Below the pieces are notes generated by a model. The model ran no database searches. It saw nothing but the letters and a program-made list of their open reading frames with translations, and had not been told where the DNA came from. A stretch of DNA of 20,166 bases, from the IMG/VR virus record IMGVR_UViG_3300031773_000060, positions 1-20,166 of that record; one strand, written 5' to 3'. The number at the start of each line of letters is the position of its first letter. Within the stretch, counting starts at the first letter, position 1. Positions 1-7,587 of this stretch are shown piece by piece. The position numbers and the translations under genes were made by a program. This stretch comes from a virus.

Positions 1-6
1 AGCCAT
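1..6 (-). CDS. Possible start of next gene (Met-Ala...), truncated
   Basis: ATG GCT on the minus strand at 6-1 lies 26 bases after the giant fibre stop, in the style of the other genes here, many of which begin Met-Ala. The leader is AT-rich with a run of eight T and no clear ribosome binding site. Only two codons are visible, so this is little more than a possibility. Confidence 0.3.
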
Positions 7-32
7 GATTAAAAAAAAGTAATGAATAAAGT

Positions 33-3000
33 TTAACCCTTTTCGAGGGCTTCGACTTTTGCGGATAGTTCCTTTACCTGTGTAGCTAATTCTTTTATAG
101 CGTTAACCATATACCATTTTAGTTCTGTAGGTACGACAGCTAAAACTCCTGTACTTTCTTCTTGAACACATTCGGGTAGTACTTCTTGTAATTCTTGAGC
201 GACTACACCTAGTTGTACTCCAGGTACATCTTTAACAGCTGAATCTGCTACATCTGTTAATTCTGGATTAGATGTTATCAATTCATCTTTAGTTTTATAT
301 TCAAAGTTTCTAACTTTTATTTGTTTAATAGCTTCCAAGCCTTTCGTATTATCTGTGATATTCTTTTTAATTCTTCTGTCTGAATAAGTACCCCAATCAG
401 CATTAGCTGAGTTATAAGGTGTACCACCCAGAGTAGTTGTACTAGCACCTTGTCCAGTTACGTTATACCCAATTACATTTTCATAATTAACACCAACAGC
501 TGAAGAGTTAGTATATGCACCTAGCAAAGTATTTCCACTCCCTGTTGTTATTTTTGTTGCGTAATGACCTGAATAAACTCCAAGGAATGAATTGTAATTT
601 CCAGTAGTAACTTCTGCTCCAGCTTCTTGTCCAAGAGCAACATTCTGTCCTCCTGTAGTATTAGCTTCTAATGCATCTCTACCGGCAGCAACATTACCAT
701 AACCTGTAGTATTTGCCCACAAAGCACTTCTACCTAGTACGCAGTTATTGGTTCCTGTAGTGTTGCTATATGTTGAATGTAGTCCAACAGAAGTGTTATA
801 TTCTCCTGTTGTATTTGTATACATTGCCCCTTTGCCAACCGCAGTATTCTCATCAGCAGTTGTGTTAGCTGATAGAGCATAAGATCCAACAGCCGTACAA
901 GTCCCACCAGATACATTTGCGTCCATCGCTGCAAAACCTATCGCAGTGTTATCTCCACCAGATGTAGATACTTGTAACGCAAAAGCACCAACTGCAGTAT
1001 TATCATTAGCGGTAGTTACGTATTCTAAAGATTGCGAACCAACGGCAACGTTATAAGTACCTGTTGTATTACGATATAAGGCTTCAAATCCAAGTGCTGT
1101 ATTCTGTGATCCTGTTGTGTTATCAGATAAAGATGCATAACCAACAGCAGTGTTATAACTTGCTGTAGTATTTGCATCCAAAGCATAAGCACCAACCGCT
1201 GTATTCATAGCAGCTGTAGTGTTTGCTAGTAAAGCATTAGTGCCAACAGCAGCATTACTGTGTCCTGTCGTATTCCCATTCATTGCCCACTTACCAACAG
1301 CAGTGTTATCAGAAGCAGTCGAATTTGTTAATGATCCATAACCAACAGCAGTACTAGCGTCACCTCCTACATTTGCATCTAAGGCATAAGCACCAACAGC
1401 TGTATTATAAGTACCTCCTTCATTAAGTGCTAAAGCACTTCCACCTACAGCAACATTATTAGAAGCAGTTGTATTTGATACTAAGGCTTGATATCCAACG
1501 GCAGTGTTATTAGAAGCTGTAGTATTTAATTTTAATGCTTCATTACCAACAGCTGTGTTACTAGCTCCTGTAGTATTGTATTTTAGAGATTCTCTACCAC
1601 ATCCGGTATTATGACTCGCGGTTGTATTATGAGTTAAGGCATTAGCACCGATAGCTGTATTAACTAGTCCAGTTGTATTAGCATCTAATGCGCCAGATCC
1701 TAGAGCAGTATTTTCGTATCCAGTAGTATTCAGTTTTAATGCATATGAGCCTACTCCTGTGTTGCCATTTGCAGTTGTAGTATTAGATAAGGCATCATAA
1801 CCAACCGCTGTATTATCAGTAGCAGTTGTACTATCTTCTAATGCATAATTACCTACACCTACATTTCTAACACCTGTGGTATTTTTAAGTAACGAATAAC
1901 TACCCACACTCGTGTTATATCCCCCTGTCGTGGTAGCACTTAAGGCTGCATATCCTATCCCCGTATTCAGGGTGCCCGTTGTATTAGCATCTAAGCTGTA
2001 AGCTCCAAAAGCAGCGTTATAACTAGCTGTAGTATTAACTTTTAAAGCATGAATTCCTACAGCAGTATTTTCAGCTCCTGTAGTATTTACATCCATAGCA
2101 TTATAACCAACTGCAACATTATTACTTGCTGTTGTGTTATTAGCTAACGCCCATGCACCTAATGCAACATTATTACCTCCTGTTGTATTATCTTCTAATG
2201 ACTGATTACCTACCGCAACATTATAATTAGCTGTTGTACTAGCAGCTAGTGAGTTATAACCAACAGCAATGTTTTGAGCACCTGTTGTATTTGCATATAA
2301 ACTATGATGCCCAAAAGAAGTATTAAAATTAGCAGTTGTATTTGCTTGAAGAGCATCGTCTCCTATTGCATTGTTACCAACTCCAGTTGTAGAACTTACT
2401 AAAGCATTTTTACCAATGGCTACATTAGAACTTCCTGTTGTATTGTTATATAAAGCTCTATAGCCAATAGCAACATGATCAGCTCCAGTCGTGTTGTTTT
2501 GTAAAGCAGCTTGTCCAATAGCTACCTGTTCATGCCCTGTAGTATTTGAAAGTAAAGCATTCTGACCTAAAGCAGTCGATCCATATCCTGTAGTATTTGC
2601 TTGTAAAGAATTATGACCTACAGCGACATTATAATTACCTGTAGTACTTGTGTTTAATGCATATGAACCTACTGCTGTGTTACTAATTGCAGTTGTATTA
2701 TTAGCTAATGCACCCCAACCAAGTGATGTATTATCATTACCAGTTGTAGTATCTTGTAAAGCATATATACCTATACCTGAATTCCTAATACCTGTAGTAT
2801 TTGCAGCCAATGAATAAAAACCTACTGCAGTATTACTATGACCAGTTGTGTTTACTTCTAATGCAGCTCTACCTACAGCAGTGTTATTAGCACCTGTAGT
2901 GTTAGCAGATAATGCAAAAGCTCCTAATCCTGTATTAGCAGCACCAGTTGTATTAGCATCTAATGCATTAATTCCAAAAGCAGAATTATTAGATGCAGTT

Positions 3001-5000
3001 GTGTTTAACTTCAGTGCATCATTACCAACAGCAGTGTTATTAGCACCTGTTGTGTTTGCTGTTAATGCTACATAACCAAAGGCTGTATTCTTTTCTCCTG
3101 TAGTATTAGCGTACATAGCGTTATTACCTACAGCAGTATTATAAGCTGCTGTAGTATTAGCATTTAATGCATAAGTACCTAAAGCTGTGTTATATTGACC
3201 TGTTGTATTTGCACCTGCTGCACCAAAACCTACAGCAGTATTGCCAGAAGCTGTTGTATTTGCACCTGCTGCACTAAAACCTACAGCAGTATTATTAGTT
3301 CCTGTTGTGTTTGCGTCTAATGCACTAAAACCTACAGCAGTATTATTAGTTCCTGTTGTGTTATTTAGTAAAGCTTCAAATCCAACACCAGTATTATTAT
3401 TTGCAGTAGTATTTGCTCCTAATGCAGCATGACCTATCGAAGTATTATAAGCTCCAGTTGTATTTGCATCTAAAGCGTAAGAACCTACTGCTACGTTTCT
3501 ATCTCCAGTTGTATTAGCAGTTAAAGCTATATAACCCACCCCAGTATTATTACTTGCTGTTGTATTTGCAACTAAAGCATTAGCACCTACGGCTGTGTTC
3601 CGTGCTCCAGTTGTGTTTCCTGTTAATGCTATATAACCCACCCCAGTATTATCATTTCCAGTTGTGTTTGAAGATGAAGCACTGTATCCGATTCCAACAT
3701 TTTGTGTTCCAGATATATTAAAATATAACGCTCCTTGACCAATGGCTATATTATTACTTGCAGTTGTAGTTGCCTGTAAAGAATCTGCTCCTATTGCTAC
3801 GTTACCATCACCTGTAGTAATTGCAGTACCAGCATTCTTACCAACCAATGTATTATGAGTAGCATCTGTACCACTAAAGCTATCCCCTGCACCTGCACCA
3901 ATTCTTGTATTACTTTGAGCGTCGGTATTGTTAATTATTCCACCAGCAAAATCAAAATTACCAGCACTACTAATTGTTAATCGAGCTGTAGGTGTTGCTG
4001 CTCCATCAGCCGTTGTACTAAAAATAAGCCTCCCAGGGAGATCATTTGAACCAGGCGTTCCATCTATTTCAGCTTTAATTTCAGCGGAGGTACTAGCTAA
4101 ATCAACACCGTCTGCGCCAAACCAATTGATAGATCCTAAAGAATCCCCATCCTGAACAATTGTATGAGAGCCGTTACTCGCTCCTCTTGATTTAGCTAAA
4201 GCTATCCAAGGGCCAGCATTACTAGCCTGATTTCTTATAAGAGTGAATGCAGTATTGCTATCCGTGCTTTCTACTTGAACTTTAGGATTAGCACCCCAAA
4301 TAGTCCTACTTGCACTAGAAGCAACAAGAAATCGACCTGAGCTATCTACTCTTGCTCTTTCACTGCCACCAGTTTCTATTGAAACAGTATCAGCCGAAGG
4401 AAATCTTATAGCAGTATTGGTATCACCAGAATGAACTATTTTATCTGGGATCGTTACATCATCAGTAGCAGTAATTGCACCTGTTACAGCTAAAGTACCA
4501 ACAACAGAGACACCAGTATCAGCAGTTAATCTTGTCGTTCCTCCAGCCGCAAGACTCACAGTATTCGTTCCACCAAATATCCCTGAATCACTATCGCCAA
4601 AATGGATAGAAGGAGCAGAATTACTTCCTGCTGTTGCTGCTACTACTCCTGTTAACGTGCCACCTGCTTTTGCTAAATAAGTGCTATTTGATGTGGTTCG
4701 TTCAGCATCAGTAACAGCCTTAACACCAGCAGGAGTTGTAACTCTTGCCGCATCTGTTCCTGTTGTAGTCTCTCCAGAAGTCGCAAGCTCCGCAATCCCC
4801 GCTACCGTTGTACTTGCTGCAACCGTTGAAACAGAACCAGGCCCAGCCATCTTGACAATCGAGTTGTCACTGGCTCGCATATAAATACCAAGGCTGTTGA
4901 TATTTGCGTTTAACGCAATTTCGCCCACTGCTGGCAAATGGGTCGTAGTTGGAACAGCGTCCTGAGTGACACTATTCTTCAACCGAATCGTTACAGCCAT
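33..5000 (-). CDS. Giant tail fibre/adhesin with 17-residue repeats and S74 chaperone domain
   Basis: 1655 residues. The N-terminus (VTIRLKNSVTQDAVPTTTHL, AVGEIALNANINSLGIYM) is a virion attachment module common in marine phage fibres. Residues ~130-380 contain fibre strands (PSIHFGDSDSGIFGGTNT, GPWIALAKSRGASNG). Residues 383-1469 are 64 consecutive 17-residue units resembling the heads of trimeric autotransporter adhesins such as YadA. A short linker leads to SDRRIKKNI at residue 1540, the start of a peptidase S74 intramolecular chaperone; Ser1540 and Lys1545 fit the S-D-x-R-x-K catalytic pair that cuts off the chaperone after trimer folding. A coiled coil (IKELATQVKELSAKVEALEK) ends it. The protein is probably a long trimeric fibre for host contact. 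Start is ATG at 5000; only a weak AAAG precedes it. Confidence 0.88.
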   Translation of the reverse strand: MAVTIRLKNSVTQDAVPTTTHLPAVGEIALNANINSLGIYMRASDNSIVKMAGPGSVSTVAASTTVAGIAELATSGETTTGTDAARVTTPAGVKAVTDAERTTSNSTYLAKAGGTLTGVVAATAGSNSAPSIHFGDSDSGIFGGTNTVSLAAGGTTRLTADTGVSVVGTLAVTGAITATDDVTIPDKIVHSGDTNTAIRFPSADTVSIETGGSERARVDSSGRFLVASSASRTIWGANPKVQVESTDSNTAFTLIRNQASNAGPWIALAKSRGASNGSHTIVQDGDSLGSINWFGADGVDLASTSAEIKAEIDGTPGSNDLPGRLIFSTTADGAATPTARLTISSAGNFDFAGGIINNTDAQSNTRIGAGAGDSFSGTDATHNTLVGKNAGTAITTGDGNVAIGADSLQATTTASNNIAIGQGALYFNISGTQNVGIGYSASSSNTTGNDNTGVGYIALTGNTTGARNTAVGANALVANTTASNNTGVGYIALTANTTGDRNVAVGSYALDANTTGAYNTSIGHAALGANTTANNNTGVGFEALLNNTTGTNNTAVGFSALDANTTGTNNTAVGFSAAGANTTASGNTAVGFGAAGANTTGQYNTALGTYALNANTTAAYNTAVGNNAMYANTTGEKNTAFGYVALTANTTGANNTAVGNDALKLNTTASNNSAFGINALDANTTGAANTGLGAFALSANTTGANNTAVGRAALEVNTTGHSNTAVGFYSLAANTTGIRNSGIGIYALQDTTTGNDNTSLGWGALANNTTAISNTAVGSYALNTSTTGNYNVAVGHNSLQANTTGYGSTALGQNALLSNTTGHEQVAIGQAALQNNTTGADHVAIGYRALYNNTTGSSNVAIGKNALVSSTTGVGNNAIGDDALQANTTANFNTSFGHHSLYANTTGAQNIAVGYNSLAASTTANYNVAVGNQSLEDNTTGGNNVALGAWALANNTTASNNVAVGYNAMDVNTTGAENTAVGIHALKVNTTASYNAAFGAYSLDANTTGTLNTGIGYAALSATTTGGYNTSVGSYSLLKNTTGVRNVGVGNYALEDSTTATDNTAVGYDALSNTTTANGNTGVGSYALKLNTTGYENTALGSGALDANTTGLVNTAIGANALTHNTTASHNTGCGRESLKYNTTGASNTAVGNEALKLNTTASNNTAVGYQALVSNTTASNNVAVGGSALALNEGGTYNTAVGAYALDANVGGDASTAVGYGSLTNSTASDNTAVGKWAMNGNTTGHSNAAVGTNALLANTTAAMNTAVGAYALDANTTASYNTAVGYASLSDNTTGSQNTALGFEALYRNTTGTYNVAVGSQSLEYVTTANDNTAVGAFALQVSTSGGDNTAIGFAAMDANVSGGTCTAVGSYALSANTTADENTAVGKGAMYTNTTGEYNTSVGLHSTYSNTTGTNNCVLGRSALWANTTGYGNVAAGRDALEANTTGGQNVALGQEAGAEVTTGNYNSFLGVYSGHYATKITTGSGNTLLGAYTNSSAVGVNYENVIGYNVTGQGASTTTLGGTPYNSANADWGTYSDRRIKKNITDNTKGLEAIKQIKVRNFEYKTKDELITSNPELTDVADSAVKDVPGVQLGVVAQELQEVLPECVQEESTGVLAVVPTELKWYMVNAIKELATQVKELSAKVEALEKG
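594..3854 (-). repeat. 64-unit, 17-residue (51-bp) repeat array inside fibre gene
   Basis: Residues 383-1469 parse into 64 units of the form N-T-A-V-G-x-x-A-L-x-x-N-T-T-[AG]-x-x, for example NTAVGNDALKLNTTASN. All are 17 residues except one of 16 at 1308-1355; the span of 3261 bases is exactly 64 x 51 minus 3. The fixed positions are N1, G5, A/S8, L9 and T13-T14. The pattern implies one turn of a trimeric beta roll per unit. Two irregular units follow (down to about 460). Confidence 0.92.
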
Positions 5001-5011
5001 AATTCTTTAGT

Positions 5012-5060
5012 GCTTATACAAGCGATGGTCGCCTCTATCCAGAGGTATTTCTAGGATACC
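5012..5060. repeat. Chain of four abutting small hairpins before the giant fibre gene
   Basis: Plus-strand inverted repeats GCTT-atac-AAGC (5012-5023), GCGA-tgg-TCGC (5022-5032), CCTCT-atcc-AGAGG (5032-5045) and GGTAT-ttctagg-ATACC (5044-5060) follow each other, each sharing one or two bases with the next. They occupy most of the 69-base gap between the two fibre genes. No T tract follows in the direction of transcription. At 49 bases the block is too short for a tRNA. Possibly an mRNA processing, stability or translation element. Confidence 0.5.
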
Positions 5061-5069
5061 AAGTTTTTG

Positions 5070-7547
5070 TTAATAAGTCCCGCCAGCTATTACAGAAACA
5101 TTCTTCCATTGTCCATCTGACGCGTATTCGATAAATTGCCCTGCTGTTGGAGACGCAATGGTGACATCAGATAAATCATCTAGAGCAGAGACAGACCCAG
5201 GACCACTTAATGTATCAACTCTATCCCAATCATTAAGACCCATACACATACACCAGTCACCTGCATCAAAGGAAGTTGATGGAACAACCGCTGTACCATT
5301 TCCTGAAACAGTACAAACAAAATAGGAACCTGTAGTCGCTGCTGTACCTGCGGGGATGGCATTTCCTGCACTGAAACCTGCACTAGTTCCGAATGTAGTT
5401 AAGGTGACGATTATTCCATTTGTAGCATTAAAAGTTCCGCAGAATCTTAAGTTTTCTTCTGCCAATCTTCCAAAGCCAACACTAAACCAAGAGTTCCCGT
5501 TAAATATACGTAGCTGACCTGTACTTTCCTGCAACCAGTAAACACCAGTAGGCAAGTTAGTAATGTCAGGCATCGCCTCCTGAATAAAAGAGATTGCATT
5601 ACTACCAATCTTATCCATCGTAACTGCATTATCAGCAATCCTAGCTGTAGCAAGCGATCCAGTAGTTATTTTACTTGCATCAAGTACAGGAATATCCGTA
5701 GCTGCAAGAGACGCTCCTGTAGTAACTACACCCTTTGCACTAACAGTAACTTTAGTAAATGTACCTGTACCAGAACCAGAATCAGCAAGAGATAAAACAC
5801 CCGCACCAGATACAGCTAAAGGAGCAGAAGCCGTTGGAACGCTCATTGCTCCAATAGCCGTTGTAGTCGCTACTGGCAAATCTCCTGCGACTATTGCAAC
5901 TGCGCCTGTTATTAATCCATCAGCGTTATAAGTAATTCCTGATCGTGTGGCAGCAGTAACGCTATTCGTTATTGATATTGCACCGAGGTTCGTAACACTT
6001 AAGCCACCTGCTGATGGAACAGAAACACCACCAACAGCACTAGTAGTAGCTTCTGGGATATCACTTGCTACTAATGCAGCCGTTGCAGTGATAAGTCCTT
6101 GAGCGTTATACGTAATTCCATTTCTTGCAGACGCTCCACCAGTAACAGCGTTGTTAATTCCAAGGTTCCCGCTGGCTACATTTAGAGAACGATCAATATT
6201 AGAAGTATTTAACTTAGCGGCTGTAATCGTTGCATCAGTTATCTTTGTTCCTGCAATACCACTGGCAATCTTCGCATCTGTTACGGCTGACGTTGCAATT
6301 GCCGCTGTATCGACAGAGTTATCGGCAAGTTCACTAGCCCCTATTGCATTCGCAGCAACTTGAGTAGCAGTGATCGTATCGTTAGCAATCTTGGCGGCTG
6401 TGATTGCTAAATTATTTACCTTATCTGTTGTTATATTTCCATCTGATATTTTGGCAGTTGTGACCGCATTTGAAGCAATAGCAGCAGCATCCACAGCATT
6501 ATCAGCTAGCTCTGACGCCCCAATCGCATTAGCTGCTATTTGTGTAGCAGTAATTGTGTCATTTGCTATTTTCGCAGCCGTTACCGATGTAGTAGCAAGG
6601 GCTGCTGTATCAACAGCATTATCTGCTAATTCACTAGCACCAACTGCATTCTGGGCTATTTGAGTAGCCGTGATCGAATCATTAGTAATCTTTGCCCCAG
6701 GGACATCACCATCAGAAAGGCTTAATTTTGCATAAGTAACATTTGCATCTGTAATCTTCGCAGTCGTTACTGAATTTGCTGCTAACTTTGCCGCTGTTAT
6801 ATTTGCATCTGTTACTTTGGCTGTTGTCACAGCGTTTGCTGCTAAGGCTGCTGTATCTACCGCATTGTCAGCAAGCTCAGAAGCAGTAATGGCATCTGCT
6901 GCCACCTGTGAAGCTGTGATCGTATCATTCGCAATCTTTGCAGCCGTAATAGCAAGATTTAAAACAGCAGCAGTATCAACAGCATTGTCCGCTAATTCTG
7001 TTGCCGTAACAGCATTAGTTGCTATTTGAGAAGCAGTAATCGAACCAGCAACGAGCTTGGCTCCAGGTATATCTCCATCACTTAAATTTAATTTGGCATA
7101 AGTAACACTAGCGTCTGTAATCTTAACCGTTGTTACTGCATTAGAGGCTAACTTCCCTGTTGTTACATTTAAGTCAACTATAGCCGCTGTATCAACTGAA
7201 TTGTCTGCTAACTCACTGGAGCCAATAGCATTTGCTGCTATTTGTGTTGCCGTAATTGTATCATTAACTAACTTCGCTCCAGTGATAGTTGCATTCGTTA
7301 TCTTTGCTGCTGTGACTGCGTTGTCAGCAAGTGTCGCTGTTACGATCTGCCCCGCCGTCAAGGGATAACTAAGAGCCGTCGCTGGTATTGCTGCTGCGTC
7401 AATAACTGCTACACCACGAGTAATCAGATCCTTTACCGTTACTTTCTTGGTTTCACTCGCACTAACATCAGCTAGTGCTATTGGGTCGGTAGCTGCAACA
7501 CTTCCTGACGCAATACTTGGCAATTGCGTAATCTGTAGATCAGCCAC
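5070..7547 (-). CDS. Tail fibre with decapeptide repeat shaft
   Basis: 825 residues from a GTG start with GAGG five bases before it. Residues 1-45 (MADLQITQLPSI, DPIALADVSASETKKVTVKD) form an N-terminal attachment domain I know from cyanophage fibre and structural proteins. Residues 75-447 are about 37 units of ten residues of the type D-N-A-V-T-T-A-K-I-T. Then come three longer repeats around NGITYNAQGLITATAAL, SGITYNADGLITGAVAI and VTVSAKGVVTTGASLAA, each ending in a D-[IL]-P. The C-terminal ~190 residues are a distinct domain with YWLQESTGQLRIFNGNSWFS, four to five cysteines (RFCGTF, YFVCTVSG, WCMCMG) and a final LDDLSDVTIASPTAGQF module. The shaft presumably trimerises and the Cys-rich domain may be the receptor tip; there is no S74 chaperone here. 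Confidence 0.8.
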   Translation of the reverse strand: MADLQITQLPSIASGSVAATDPIALADVSASETKKVTVKDLITRGVAVIDAAAIPATALSYPLTAGQIVTATLADNAVTAAKITNATITGAKLVNDTITATQIAANAIGSSELADNSVDTAAIVDLNVTTGKLASNAVTTVKITDASVTYAKLNLSDGDIPGAKLVAGSITASQIATNAVTATELADNAVDTAAVLNLAITAAKIANDTITASQVAADAITASELADNAVDTAALAANAVTTAKVTDANITAAKLAANSVTTAKITDANVTYAKLSLSDGDVPGAKITNDSITATQIAQNAVGASELADNAVDTAALATTSVTAAKIANDTITATQIAANAIGASELADNAVDAAAIASNAVTTAKISDGNITTDKVNNLAITAAKIANDTITATQVAANAIGASELADNSVDTAAIATSAVTDAKIASGIAGTKITDATITAAKLNTSNIDRSLNVASGNLGINNAVTGGASARNGITYNAQGLITATAALVASDIPEATTSAVGGVSVPSAGGLSVTNLGAISITNSVTAATRSGITYNADGLITGAVAIVAGDLPVATTTAIGAMSVPTASAPLAVSGAGVLSLADSGSGTGTFTKVTVSAKGVVTTGASLAATDIPVLDASKITTGSLATARIADNAVTMDKIGSNAISFIQEAMPDITNLPTGVYWLQESTGQLRIFNGNSWFSVGFGRLAEENLRFCGTFNATNGIIVTLTTFGTSAGFSAGNAIPAGTAATTGSYFVCTVSGNGTAVVPSTSFDAGDWCMCMGLNDWDRVDTLSGPGSVSALDDLSDVTIASPTAGQFIEYASDGQWKNVSVIAGGTY
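6207..7325 (-). repeat. 37-unit decapeptide repeat array inside fibre gene
   Basis: Residues 75-447 of the fibre parse into units of ten with consensus [DN]-x-[AST]-[VI]-T-x-x-x-[IL]-[AT]. Two 12-residue variants (LSDGDIPGAKLV and LSDGDVPGAKIT) and one 9-residue unit interrupt the register. Units also form a higher-order block, NDTITATQIA / ANAIGASELA / DNAVDTAALA, that recurs several times. At DNA level near-identical blocks differ in most synonymous positions. Confidence 0.85.
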
Positions 7548-7552
7548 GATAA

Positions 7553-7556
7553 CCTC
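7553..7556 (-). promoter_or_regulatory. Shine-Dalgarno for the 825-aa fibre (GTG start)
   Basis: GAGG on the minus strand lies 5 bases before GTG at 7547-7545. The nearby ATG at 7560-7558 is out of frame, so this site decides for the GTG start. Confidence 0.65.
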
Positions 7557-7570
7557 GCATAATTGAAATC

Positions 7571-7587
7571 CTTAGAAGTATTCTAAG
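7571..7587. repeat. Perfect 7-bp hairpin at gene junction
   Basis: CTTAGAA, loop GTA, TTCTAAG: a perfect inverted repeat with a 7-bp stem. It overlaps the stop codon of the upstream tube-like gene (7583-7585) and lies 24 bases before the fibre GTG start. No T tract follows on the minus strand (GATTTCAATT), so it is more likely an mRNA stability or translation element than a terminator. Confidence 0.5.

Noticed and set aside
1-60. Intrinsic terminator after the giant fibre
   Set aside because: A weak CCCT/AGGG hairpin at the gene end is separated from the T-run at 18-11 by about 15 bases, too far for a standard terminator.
734-934. Alternative-frame minus-strand ORF within the fibre
   Set aside because: Out-of-frame reading of the repeat region with no independent start signal.
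2848-3432. Plus-strand ORFs with Pro/Val/Ala-rich repeats
   Set aside because: These are antisense readings of the 17-residue repeat array; their repeats mirror the fibre units and they have no supporting context.
594-3854. 51-bp periodic repeats as a CRISPR array or non-coding minisatellite
   Set aside because: The period is a multiple of three, the protein frame is open throughout and the variation respects the amino-acid pattern. Repeats are not separated by unique spacers.
5012-5060. tRNA or other cloverleaf RNA gene
   Set aside because: Only 49 bases, no acceptor-stem pairing of the ends, no T-loop consensus.
6151-7029. Plus-strand ORFs opposite the 825-aa fibre
   Set aside because: Antisense shadows of the decapeptide array, caused by its Ala/Thr codon bias.
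33-7547. Diversity-generating retroelement target in the fibre genes
   Set aside because: No reverse transcriptase, no template repeat and no lectin-type variable region are visible; variation between units is not adenine-specific.
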